Positions 42,403-53,557 of a stretch of 64,000 bases of DNA are shown here, piece after piece. The position numbers and the translations under genes were made by a program. Source of the stretch: DATHTC01 sp963746805. Its GTDB lineage: Bacteria; Actinomycetota; Thermoleophilia; Gaiellales; Gaiellaceae. The notes under the pieces are model-generated. The model was not told the DNA's origin and made no database searches. It saw only the letters and a list, made by a program, of their open reading frames with translations. Position 1 is the first letter of the stretch. Every line of letters starts with the position of its first letter. Location of the stretch: positions 744,001 to 808,000 of the forward strand of contig CAVVCQ010000008.1 in the NCBI GenBank assembly GCA_963746805.1, read 5' to 3'.

Positions 42403-44511
42403 CGAGCCGTGCTCCGCAGCACGACCGAGGAGCGCCCCTCGAGGGGCACGAGCCCGCGCGCCGGGAAGACGTCCCCCTCCGCCTCCGGCTCGAAGGTCGA
42501 GACCGCGAGCGACCACCGGCGCCCGAACCGCCGCGGCGGCAGCGTGAAGACGACCGGCCCGTCCCACGCGTTGAAGAGGAGGAGGAACGAGTCGTCGACG
42601 ACGGGCTCGCCGTCGGGCGCAGGCGTCGGGATCTCGCGGCCGTTGAGAAACACGCCGAGGATGTGTGCGTCGCCGCGGCGCCAGTCGGCCTGCGTCATCC
42701 GGCGCCCGTCGGGCCGGAACCACCACACGTCCGGCGCGCCCGAGCCCAGGCGCTCGCGCCCCTCGAGGAAGCGCTGCCGGTGGAAGACGCGGTGGTCGAG
42801 GCGGAGGCGCAACACCCGCTTCGCGAACGCGAGCAGGTCCTCGTCGGCCTCGTCCCAGCGGAACCACGACAGCTCGCTGTCCTGGCACCACGCGTTGTTG
42901 TTGCCGCGCTGCGTCCGGCCGATCTCGTCGCCGCCGAGCAGCATCGGCACGCCCTGCGAGAGCAGCAGCGTGACGAGGAAGTTGCGGACCTGGCGCCGCC
43001 GCAGCGCGACGATCTCGGGGTCGTCGGTCGGCCCCTCGACGCCGTGGTTCCACGAGCGGTTGTCGTCCGTCCCGTCGCGGTTGCCCTCCCCGTTCGCCTC
43101 GTTGTGCTTCCGGTCGTACGAGACGAGGTCGACGAGCGTGAACCCGTCGTGCGCGGTGACGAAGTTGATCGAGGCGAACGGCTTGCGCCCGTCCTCGGCG
43201 TACAGGTCGGACGAGCCGGTGAACCGCTGGGCGAAGGCCGCGACGGACGCCTCGCCCCGCCAGAAGTCGCGGACGGTGTCGCGGTAGATCCCGTTCCACT
43301 CCGTCCACAGCACCGGGAAGTTGCCGACCTGGTAGCCGCCCGGGCCGACGTCCCACGGCTCGGCGATCAGCTTCACCTGCGAGAGCACCGGGTCCTGGTG
43401 CATCGTGTCGAAGAAGGCCGAGAGACGGTCGACGTCGTAGAACTCGCGCGCGAGCGCCGAGGCGAGGTCGAAGCGGAAGCCGTCGACGTGGCACTCGAGG
43501 ACGAAGTAGCGCAGGGAGTCCATGATCAGCCGCAGCACCGAGGGATGGACGGGGTTGAGCGAGTTGCCCGTCCCGGTGAAGTCCATGTAGAAGCGGCGGT
43601 CGTCCGGGACGAGCCGGTAGTAGCTCGCGTTGTCGACCCCCTTGAACGCGAGCATCGGCCCGAGGTGGTTGCCCTCGGCGGTGTGGTTGTAGACGACGTC
43701 GAGGATCACCTCGATCCCTGCGCGGTGGAGCGCCTTCACCATCCCCTTGAACTCGCGCACCTGCTCCCCGCGCGTGCCGGTGGCCGCGTAGAGGGCGTGC
43801 GGCGCGAGGAAGCCGATCGAGGAGTAGCCCCAGTAGTTCGTCAGACCGCGCTCGGCGAGGAACTGCTCGTCGGCGATGTGGTGCACGGGGAGCAGCTCGA
43901 CGGCGGTGACGCCGAGGTCGCGGAGGTACGCGACCGCGGGCTCCGAGGCGAGGCCCGCGTAGGTGCCGCGGAGGTCCTCGCGCACGCCGGGCATCAGCTT
44001 CGTGAAGCCCTTCACGTGCAGCTCGTAGATCACCGTCTCGTGCCAGGGCGTCGCCGGCGGGCGGTCGTCCTCCCAGAAGAACGAGTCGTCGACGACGACG
44101 CACTTCGGGATCGCGGCGGCGTCGTCCTCGTCGTCCGGGACGAGGTCGGCCTCGTCGTCGGGGCTGCGGCGGTACGGCAGCGGGTTGCCGCGCTCCCACG
44201 CGATCGGGCCCTCGATCGCCTTCGCGTACGGATCGATGAGGAGCTTCGCCGGGTTGAAGCGGTGGCCGGCGGACGGGTCGTAGTCGCCGTGCACGCGGTA
44301 GCCGTAGCGCTGCCCGGGGCCGACGCCCGGGCAGGTAGCAGTGCCAGTTGAACGCCGTCCGCTCGGTCACGGGGATCCGCGTCTCGACGTCGGCCTCGTC
44401 GAAGAGGCACAGCTCGACCCGGTGCGCGTTCTCGGAGAACAGCGAGAAGTTCGTCCCCTCGCCGTCCCACCCGGGGCCGAGCGGGAACGGGCGGCCGGGC
44501 CAGACGCGCAT
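42399..44511 (-). pseudogene. glgX: Glycogen debranching enzyme GlgX, frameshift near 44320
   Basis: The N-terminal CBM48 part (PFPLGPGWDGEGTNFSLFSE) starts at ATG 44511 and runs to ERTAFNWHCYLPG. There one extra base shifts the frame; the continuation VGPGQRYGYRVHGDYD joins the listed second frame. The catalytic domain has Asp in DGFRFDLAS, Glu in LIAEPWDVG and Asp in TAHDGFTLVD. Complete product is about 703 aa, normal for GlgX, which cleaves alpha-1,6 branches of glycogen to feed TreY. The intact reading beyond the break favours a sequence error. ATG 44511 overlaps the treZ stop. Confidence 0.88.
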
Positions 44512-46076
44512 CAGCGGAGGAGGCCGCTGTAGGCGGGCACGGTCGTCTCGCCGACCTGCACCTCGCGGTCGGAGAAGTTCGCCACGAGCTCGACCGGGCC
44601 CCGGCGGACGGTGAGCCAGCCCTCGGCGTCGTCCCAGCTGACCTCGACCTCGCGCGGGAGCTCGCGACGCAGCTGCAGCAGGTGCCGGACGAGGCTGCGC
44701 AGCTCCGGCTCGCCGGTCCACGTCAGCTTCGAGCGCATGAACGTGTCCCGGGCCTGCGGGTCGGGCACGTCCTCGGCGGCGAAGCCGGAGAAGTCCTCGA
44801 ACTCGCGGCGGCGGCCGTCGCGGGTGGCGTCGGCGACGAACGGGTCGACGTGGTCGGTGAAGAACTGGAACGGCGCAGGGTCGCCGTGCTCCTGCCCCAT
44901 GAACAGCAGCGGCGTCTGCGGCGCGAACAGGAGGACGAGCGCCTGCAGCGGCTGCAGCTCGCGGGCGGGTCGGTCGCCGAAGGGGCGGTTGCCGATCTGG
45001 TCGTGGTTCTGCGTGCAGACGACGAGCCGCTCCGAGGGCGCGCGCTGGAGCTGGCGAGCGATCCCCTCCACGGAGCCGCGGTAGGCGCCGTAGTAGCCCT
45101 CGCGCTCGCCGGTGAGGAGGACGTGCTGCTCGTGGTGGAGCTCGTCCGCCCACTGCGCGTCGTGCCCCCACTCCTCGATCGGGCGCAGGTCGCCGGTCTC
45201 CATCTCGGAGATGACGAGCGCGCGCGGGTCGACGGCGCGGACGCGGTCGGCGAGCTCGGCCAGGACGTGGCGCGGGCGGTCGTCGAAGACCGCGTGCGTC
45301 GCGTCGAGGCGGAGCCCGTCGAGGTGGAAGTCGCGGATCCAGTACTCCGCGTTCTGCAGCGCCCACGCGCGCACGCCGTCCTGGGAGTAGTCGATCGCCT
45401 CCCCCCAGAACGTGTGGTGGCGGTCGGTGAAGAACGGGCCGAAGTCGGCGAAGCGGGCACCGGGGCCGACGTGGTTGTAGACGACGTCGAGGAGCACGCC
45501 GAGGCCGGCGGCGTGCGCGGCGTCGACGAAGCGGATGAGCCCGCCCGGGCCGCCGTAGGCCGGATGCGGCGCGTACGCGTAGATGCCGTCGTACCCCCAG
45601 CCGCGATCGCCGGGGAACGTCGCCACGGGCATCAGCTCGATCGCGGTCACGCCGAGGTCGGCGAGCGCGGGCAGGTGCGGGATCGCGGCCTCGAACGTCC
45701 CCTCCTCCGTGAACGTGCCGACGTGGAGCTCGTAGAGCACGAGCTCGTCGAGCCGGACGCCGTTCCAGCCGTCGTCCGACCACAGGAAGCTGGCCGTGTC
45801 GACGATCCGCGACGGGCCGAAGATGCCGTCCGGCTGGAAGCGCGACCACGGGTCGGGGAGCGGCTCGCCCCCGTCGAGGACGTAGCGGTAGTCGTCGCCC
45901 GGCATCGCCGGGACTCGGCCCTCGTGGACGCCGTCCCAGACGCGCGCGAGGTCGTGGTCGCCGTCGTCCAGGCGCACGGCGACGCGGGGCGCGCTCGGCG
46001 CCCACAAGCGGAACTCGACCAGGCCGTCCGCCACCGGGACGGCCCCGAACGGTCGTCTGATCGGCGGGTCGGTCAT
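44511..46076 (-). CDS. treZ: Malto-oligosyltrehalose trehalohydrolase TreZ
   Basis: The 521-aa GH13 enzyme releases trehalose from maltooligosyl trehalose. It has the N-terminal E-set domain (VEFRLWAPSAPRVAVRLDDG), ELHVGTFTEEGTFEAAIPHL, nucleophile Asp in DGLRLDATHAV, Glu in VISEMETGDL and the family CTQNHDQIGNR with the third acid. TreZ-type length. ATG 46076 overlaps the upstream phosphatase stop, and its own stop overlaps glgX. With glgX and treY it converts glycogen to trehalose. Confidence 0.94.
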   Translation of the reverse strand: MTDPPIRRPFGAVPVADGLVEFRLWAPSAPRVAVRLDDGDHDLARVWDGVHEGRVPAMPGDDYRYVLDGGEPLPDPWSRFQPDGIFGPSRIVDTASFLWSDDGWNGVRLDELVLYELHVGTFTEEGTFEAAIPHLPALADLGVTAIELMPVATFPGDRGWGYDGIYAYAPHPAYGGPGGLIRFVDAAHAAGLGVLLDVVYNHVGPGARFADFGPFFTDRHHTFWGEAIDYSQDGVRAWALQNAEYWIRDFHLDGLRLDATHAVFDDRPRHVLAELADRVRAVDPRALVISEMETGDLRPIEEWGHDAQWADELHHEQHVLLTGEREGYYGAYRGSVEGIARQLQRAPSERLVVCTQNHDQIGNRPFGDRPARELQPLQALVLLFAPQTPLLFMGQEHGDPAPFQFFTDHVDPFVADATRDGRRREFEDFSGFAAEDVPDPQARDTFMRSKLTWTGEPELRSLVRHLLQLRRELPREVEVSWDDAEGWLTVRRGPVELVANFSDREVQVGETTVPAYSGLLR

Positions 46077-46606
46077 GGGGATGCCCGCTGGTACCCGGGG
46101 TCGGGGGACTCAACCACAGCGGCGATCCCGGGGAGGGGCAACACCGCCCACTCGTCCGGCGTCAGCCCGAGGTGGAGCGCGAGGACGAGCCCGTGGGTGA
46201 CGACGACCGCCGGCCCCGGGGACGCGGCCGCGGCGCGGTCGACGGCGGCGGCGAAGCGGCGCGCGGCGTGCTCGCGCGGCTCGAAGCCTGGGACGTCCTC
46301 GCCGCCGAGCCAGCGGGTGACGAGCTCGACGTACTCGGCCCGCGGCAGCACGGGGAGCTCACGCGCGACCTCGCGCAGGTCGGGGTCCACGTGCGGCGCG
46401 AGCTCGGCGGCCCGGGCGAGCGGCCGGGCGGTCTCGACCGCCTTCCCCTCCGGGCTCGTCGCGACGTAGGCGACCTCGCGCCAGATCGGGTCCCGGGCGA
46501 GCCGCTCGGCCGCGCGCCGGCCCTCCTCGGTGACCGGCCAGTCGCGCGGCGGCACGCCGTCGAGAAGCTCCACCACCGTGTGCCGGACGAAGAGCAGCCG
46601 CGGCAC
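46073..46606 (-). CDS. Histidine phosphatase family protein
   Basis: The 177-aa protein has LLFVRHTVVELLDGV near the start (RH motif), TSPEGKAVETARPL for the second Arg and VVVTHGLVLALH for the later His, so it is a phosphoglycerate mutase-like phosphatase. Its partner substrate is unknown. It is placed between an MFS gene and treZ with tight overlaps, which suggests a link to sugar-phosphate metabolism. GTG 46606 is adjacent to the MFS stop. Confidence 0.82.
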   Translation of the reverse strand: MPRLLFVRHTVVELLDGVPPRDWPVTEEGRRAAERLARDPIWREVAYVATSPEGKAVETARPLARAAELAPHVDPDLREVARELPVLPRAEYVELVTRWLGGEDVPGFEPREHAARRFAAAVDRAAAASPGPAVVVTHGLVLALHLGLTPDEWAVLPLPGIAAVVESPDPGYQRASP

Positions 46607-47844
46607 TAGGCGGGGATCGGCTCGGGCTCTTCCTCGCCCCGCCCGATCGCGACGCGGACGGCGAGCGCGCCCGTGACGGCGGCGAGCAGCGAGGCCGCGG
46701 CGAAGAACGACCAGACCAGCGTGTCGCCGCTGACGTCGCGGAGCGCGAGGCCGGCGAGCGGCCCGATCGCGAACGCGAACCCGGCCGTGCTCCCGAACGC
46801 GCCCATGTACGCGCCGCGGAGGTCGGCCGGCGCGAGCCGCGCCGCGATCCCCTGCGACGTCGGCACCCAGAGCATCTCGCCGATGACGAAGATGGTGATG
46901 ACGAAGGCGAACGTCGGGATCGAGCCGTTGAGCGAGAGGAGCAGGAACGGGAAGCCCATCAGCAGCATCGCGACCGCGAGCTTCGGCGCGGCCGGGATGT
47001 GCTCCACGCGCCGCGTCAGCCGCAGCTGGAAGAACGTGACGAGCGCCGGGTTGATGATCACGAGGAACCCCCACGTCGACGGCGAGAGGCCGTGCGAGTC
47101 GACAGCCGTGATCGGCAGGACGGTCTCGTACGAGACGTAGACGAGGTAGGCGAGCATTGCGGAGACGAGGAAGAGCAGGAACGCCTTGTCCTGCCGGATC
47201 ACGCCGAACGAGCCGCGCTCGGGCGGTCCCTCGGGCGTGAACTCCCCGCGCTGCGGCAGCCAGCGGAGGCCGACGAGGAAGGCGAGGCCGGCCATCACCG
47301 CGACGCCGAGGAAGAGCCGGTTCCAGTCCTCGCCGAGCAGGAGGAGGCCCCCGATCGGCGGGCCGATCGTGACGCCGAGGTTCGAGGCGACGCGGACCGA
47401 CGCGTACGCCTGCTCGTGCTTCTCCTCCGGGACGAGGTCGGCCACGAGCGCCTGGTCGGCGCCCTGGGCGAGCGAGCCGAGCGCGCTCGCGACGACGACG
47501 AGCGAGAGGCCGAGCAGCTCGCGGCCGCCGGCGGCGAGGTAGGCGAGGACGAAGACCGACTCGAGCCCGAAGCCGATGAGGATGAGCGGCTTGCGCCCGA
47601 GGTAGTCCGAGAGGTGGCCGCCGAGGTACCCGGTCGCGGTCGCCGCGAGCGCGCCGCACGTGAAGGTGATCCCGATCGCGGTCGAGCTCGCGTCCAGCCG
47701 CTCGAGCGCCCAGATGCCGATGTACGTCCACAGCGCGGACATTGCGACCGAGCCGCAGAACTGCACGGCGAGCACCGGCCGCAGCGGACCAGGGACATCG
47801 TCGCCCCAGACGAGACGGAAGAAGCGGCCGAAGAGGCGCACCAC
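46606..47844 (-). CDS. MFS transporter
   Basis: The 412-aa protein has 12 predicted transmembrane helices. It has the MFS loop motif GGHLSDYLGRKPLI between helices 2 and 3 and TIGPPIGGLLLLGEDW. It resembles DHA1-type proton antiporters that export drugs or sugars. The start GTG 47844 is preferred: AGGA lies 4 nt upstream. A 270-bp repeat begins 14 nt upstream of the start codon, so any promoter must lie in or near the repeat. It is the first gene of the treZ-glgX-treY unit. Confidence 0.86.
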   Translation of the reverse strand: MVRLFGRFFRLVWGDDVPGPLRPVLAVQFCGSVAMSALWTYIGIWALERLDASSTAIGITFTCGALAATATGYLGGHLSDYLGRKPLILIGFGLESVFVLAYLAAGGRELLGLSLVVVASALGSLAQGADQALVADLVPEEKHEQAYASVRVASNLGVTIGPPIGGLLLLGEDWNRLFLGVAVMAGLAFLVGLRWLPQRGEFTPEGPPERGSFGVIRQDKAFLLFLVSAMLAYLVYVSYETVLPITAVDSHGLSPSTWGFLVIINPALVTFFQLRLTRRVEHIPAAPKLAVAMLLMGFPFLLLSLNGSIPTFAFVITIFVIGEMLWVPTSQGIAARLAPADLRGAYMGAFGSTAGFAFAIGPLAGLALRDVSGDTLVWSFFAAASLLAAVTGALAVRVAIGRGEEEPEPIPA

Positions 47845-47858
47845 GGCATCCTGCCGGA

Positions 47859-48128
47859 CGTGGGGGAACCCATGGTTCCCCCACGAGCCCCCTCCTTCTA
47901 CCTGGCGGCTTCGAGTTTCGTCTGCGTGGCCTCTCGGGCGGATGAACCGCCCTCCGGCCGAGTGGCCGGGTCTCGTTGCAGTGGCCGGCAGTTCGGACGG
48001 CCTGCGCGCGCGCACCTGGCGGTGCGGGCGCTCCGGCCAGGAACCTGCTCTCAGAGCACGTGCGTGTCGTGACGGGCGGGATGCGCTGTGCCCCCTGGAC
48101 GGGGCACGCGGCGATCCCGCCCGTCCGA
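47859..48128. repeat. 270-bp structured direct repeat, copy A
   Basis: The sequence matches copy B at 56611-56879 in the same orientation at about 87% by hand alignment. It contains strong hairpins: TGGGGGAAC/GTTCCCCCA (47861-47883), GGGCGG-ATGAA-CCGCCC, CGCACC/GGTGCG and a long terminal stem with GACGGGCGGGAT pairing to ATCCCGCCCGTC around a GTGCCCC/GGGGCAC inner stem. No protein is apparent on either strand, so it is likely a MITE-like element or a structured RNA. Confidence 0.85.
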
Positions 48129-48173
48129 GCCGGTCCGAGACGCTGTTGGGCTTAAACCGGAACGCATCACGCA

Positions 48174-48306
48174 GTGCCTGACACCGGACATGGCCCGTGC
48201 CTGACACTGAGCGACGAGGCCCATGCTCCGGGACCGTCGCGGTCCGTGTCAGTCACGGAAGCCCCGGCTTCGGCGAGAGAAGAGGCCTCTCAACCGTGAC
48301 TGACAC
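48174..48306. repeat. TGACAC-type REP-like cluster
   Basis: GTGCCTGACAC occurs at 48174-48184 and 48197-48207. A 13-bp inverted repeat follows, GTGTCAGTCACGG (48246-48258) with CCGTGACTGACAC (48294-48306), spaced by 35 nt. These TGACAC motifs resemble REP-like sequences. They lie 49 nt past the glgB stop and may also act as a terminator for the glgE-glgB operon. The rest of the gap 48129-48354 holds nothing else I can identify. Confidence 0.65.
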
Positions 48307-48354
48307 CGGCGCCCGAATCGGTGCCGATCCTGCGCCGATTCCCGACCGCGCCCC

Positions 48355-50495
<2,141 letters not shown>

Positions 50496-50499
<4 letters not shown>

Positions 50500-51893
50500 A
50501 GCGGCGCCTCCAGGAGCCGCAGGACCCCCGCCACGGGGATCCCGACCCAGTCCGGGCGGTTGTTGAGCTCGTAGCGCAGCTCGTACACGGCCTTCTCGAG
50601 CTCGAAGACGGCCAGCAGCCGCGTCCGCGCCTCCTCGCTCGGCGGCACGAGCGACCGCTCGACCGTGCCGAAGTAGCCGCCGAGAAACTCCTCGCGGGCT
50701 CGCTGCTCCCAGCCGGCCGGCGGGTCGCCGCCGCGCAGGATCCGCACCGCGGAGGCGGCGTACGCGAACGAGCGCAGCATCCCGGCGACGTCACGGAGCG
50801 GCGAGCGCTTGCGACGGCGCTCCGGCAGCGGCCGCGCCGGCTCGCCCTCGAAGTCGATCACGACCCAGTCACTCCCGGTCCACAGGGTCTGGCCGAGGTG
50901 GTAGTCGCCGTGCGTCCGGACCGACTTGCCGACGGCGCCGACGTGCGAGATGAGCCGCAGGCGGTCGCGCACCTCCTCCCCGCGGCCGAGGATCTCGGCC
51001 GTGTCCTCGGTCTCGGGGAGGTCGAGGAAGATCCGCTCGATCTCCTCGTCGACGGTCGCGGTGAGGATCGCGAGCGCCTCGCCGCTCGGGTCCTCGGGCG
51101 CGAAGTCCGGGTCGGTCGGGTCGGAGGCGAGCACCGAGTGCATCTCGCCGGTCACCTCGCCGAGCCGCCGCAGCCGGGTCAGGAACTCCTCGGGCGCCGA
51201 CTGCAGCTCGTCGAGTGCGAGCTCCCAGCCGTCCTCGGCGTCCGGCACGTACTGCTGCAGGATCCCGAGCGTCGCCTCGACCGGCCGCCCCGAGTACGCG
51301 TACCACCCGTGCAGGGCGGCGATGTTGGCGAAACCGTGGAGCGTGAGGAAGCGCAGGAGCTCGAGCTCCGGGTTGATCCCCGCCTCGAGCCGGCGGTACG
51401 CCTTCAGGATCAGCTCGTCGCCGAAGACGACCGACGTGTTCGACTGCTCGACGCCCGCGGGCCGCATCTCGAGCTCGCCGCCGAGCGCGGCCGGGTCGAT
51501 CGCCTCGAACGAGACGGTGCCCTCGACCGCGTCCGCGGCGGCGCCGCGGCGCATGAGCGAGAGCAGCTCGTGCGCGAGCGCGGGGTCGTCGAGCGCGTCG
51601 TAGACGCGCCACCCGTCGGTCTCGCCGATCGTCTCGCCGACGGGCTCGTCGTCGCCCGGCCGCAGCCCGAAGAGCAGCTGGTAGAGGTCGTGCGTCCCCT
51701 CGTGGAAGCGCACCTCCGCGACCGCGACGACGAGCAGCGGCGCCTCACTCCGCACGAGCGCGGCGTCCACGACGTGGGCGTGCGCGATCTCCTGCGTCTT
51801 CGAGCCGTACCAGCGGCGCCCGCGGATGAACTCGCGGAGCGTGGCGTCCTCGATGAACTGGAGCTCGCCCGCTGCGATGCGGTCGGCGATCAC
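50496..51893 (-). CDS. pep2: Maltokinase (Pep2/Mak-like)
   Basis: The 465-aa protein has a maltokinase N-cap (LREFIRGRRWYGSKTQEIAH) near residue 20, EQSNTSVVFGDELILKAYRR with the phosphate-binding Lys near 190, and the kinase loop RTHGDYHLGQTL plus VVIDFEGEPARPL with catalytic Asp. It phosphorylates maltose to maltose-1-phosphate, the substrate of GlgE. The GTG at 51893 overlaps the TreS stop; in many actinobacteria the two are fused, here they are separate genes. Confidence 0.9.
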
Positions 51894-53557
51894 TCGGCGC
51901 CCTCCGGCTTCATCAGCTGGAACCAGAAGAACCCGCGCGGCGCGAGGGTCAGCAGGTACGGCAGGGAGCCGATCTGCGGGAACGGGGTACGGCCGAACAT
52001 CTCGCTGGGCACCCACCCCTCGTACCACGACAGGTCCAGCTCAACCGCCTGAGCCGACCGCGCGAGGTTGTGGACGCAGAGGATGACGTCGTCCTCGTAG
52101 CTGCGGATGTGTGCGAACACGCGTGGATTCGAGGTCATCAGCCCCTCGTAGGAGCCGACCCCGAACACCGGATGCTGCTTGCGCAGCTCGACGAACCGGC
52201 GCAGCCAGCGCAGGAACGAGTTCGGCTGCCGCAGCTCCGCCTCGACGTTCACGGCCTGGTAGCCGTACACCGGGTCCATCAGCAGCGGGAGGTAGAGCTG
52301 CGCGAAGTCGGCCCGCGAGAACCCCCCGTTCCGGTCGCCCGTCCACTGCATCGGCGTGCGCACGCCGTCGCGGTCGCCGAGGAAGACGTTGTCGCCCATC
52401 GCGATCTCGTCGCCGTAGTAGAGAACCGGCGAGCCGGGCAGCGAGAACATGATCGCGTGGAGCAGCTCGATCTCGGGCCGCCCGTTGTCGAGGAGCGGCG
52501 CGAGCCGGCGGCGGATCCCGAGGTTGAGCTTCATCCGCGGGTCCTTCGCGTACTCGGTGTACATGTAGTCGCGCTCCTCGTCGGTGACCATCTCGAGCGT
52601 CAACTCGTCGTGGTTGCGCAGAAAGAGGCCCCACTGGCAGTTCTCCGGGATGTGCGGCGTCTGGCGGAGGATCTCGTAGATCGGGGTCGCGTCCTCGCGG
52701 CGCAGCGACATGAACATCCGAGGCATCACCGGGAAGTGGAAGGCCATGTGACACTCGTCGCCGTCGCCGAAGTACTGGACGACGTCGGCCGGCCACTGGT
52801 TCGCCTCCGCGAGCAGCACCTTGTCGGGGTAGTGGGCGTCCACCTCCGCCCGGACGAGCTTGAGGAACTCGTGGGTCTCGGGGAGGTTCTCACCGTTCGT
52901 GCCGTCGCGCTCGTAGAGGTAGGGGATCGCGTCCATGCGGAAGCCGTCGATCCCGAGGTCGAGCCAGAACCGCAGCGCGTCCAGCATCTCCTCCTGCACC
53001 TGTGGGTTGTCGTAGTTGAGGTCCGGCTGGTGGTGGAAGAAGCGGTGCCAGTAGTACTGGCCGCGCACCGGGTCCCACGTCCAGTTCGAGGGCTCGCTGT
53101 CGAGGAAGATGATCCGCGCCTCGCTCCACCGGTCGTCGGTGTCCGACCAGACGTAGTAGTCACCGTGGGGGCCGTCGGGGTCGGTGCGCGACGACTGGAA
53201 CCACGGGTGGTCGGCGGAGGTGTGGTTCATGACGAGGTCGGCGATGATCCGGATCCCGCGCCGGTGCGCCGCCTCGACGAGGTTCTTGAAGTCGTCGACG
53301 GTGCCGTAGTCCTCGTGGATGGCATAGAAGTCGGCGATGTCGTAGCCGCCGTCGCGGAGCGGGCTCCGGTACATCGGGAGGAGCCAGATGCAGTCGATCC
53401 CGAGCCACTGCAGGTAGTCGAGCTTCTCCTGGATCCCCCGCAGGTCGCCCGAGCCGTCGTCGTCGGAGTCGAAGAACCCGCGCGTGTGGATCTCGTAGAA
53501 GACGGCGCGCTTGAACCACAGCGGATCCGACTCGAACCACTGGCCGGCTTCACTCAC
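51890..53557 (-). CDS. treS: Trehalose synthase / maltose glucosylmutase TreS
   Basis: The 555-aa GH13 enzyme interconverts trehalose and maltose. Landmarks: FKRAVFYEIHTRGFFDSDDD near the start, DLVMNHTSADHPWFQSSR, nucleophile Asp in GFRMDAIPYL, acid Glu in LLAEANQWP and FLRNHDELTLEMV. The C-terminal beta domain is complete. The GTG at 53557 overlaps the GlgE stop. In the GlgE pathway, TreS supplies maltose for the maltokinase encoded next. Confidence 0.95.
   Translation of the reverse strand: MSEAGQWFESDPLWFKRAVFYEIHTRGFFDSDDDGSGDLRGIQEKLDYLQWLGIDCIWLLPMYRSPLRDGGYDIADFYAIHEDYGTVDDFKNLVEAAHRRGIRIIADLVMNHTSADHPWFQSSRTDPDGPHGDYYVWSDTDDRWSEARIIFLDSEPSNWTWDPVRGQYYWHRFFHHQPDLNYDNPQVQEEMLDALRFWLDLGIDGFRMDAIPYLYERDGTNGENLPETHEFLKLVRAEVDAHYPDKVLLAEANQWPADVVQYFGDGDECHMAFHFPVMPRMFMSLRREDATPIYEILRQTPHIPENCQWGLFLRNHDELTLEMVTDEERDYMYTEYAKDPRMKLNLGIRRRLAPLLDNGRPEIELLHAIMFSLPGSPVLYYGDEIAMGDNVFLGDRDGVRTPMQWTGDRNGGFSRADFAQLYLPLLMDPVYGYQAVNVEAELRQPNSFLRWLRRFVELRKQHPVFGVGSYEGLMTSNPRVFAHIRSYEDDVILCVHNLARSAQAVELDLSWYEGWVPSEMFGRTPFPQIGSLPYLLTLAPRGFFWFQLMKPEGAE

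Noticed and set aside
40345..43287. A 980-codon open frame on the plus strand across treY and glgX
   Set aside because: Composition is Arg/Val/Glu-rich with no domain, and it overlaps minus-strand genes with intact catalytic residues; it arises from GC-biased codon positions.
40519..46113. One giant 1864-aa alpha-amylase-like protein on the minus strand
   Set aside because: It is an artefact of open frames linking the glgX N-terminus and treY; overlapping start/stop pairs at 42399-42402 and 44511 define separate genes.
47738..48181. Small proteins translated from the 270-bp repeat (VPPRAPSFYL-type)
   Set aside because: The frames differ between copies, several stops interrupt, and hairpin structure explains conservation better.
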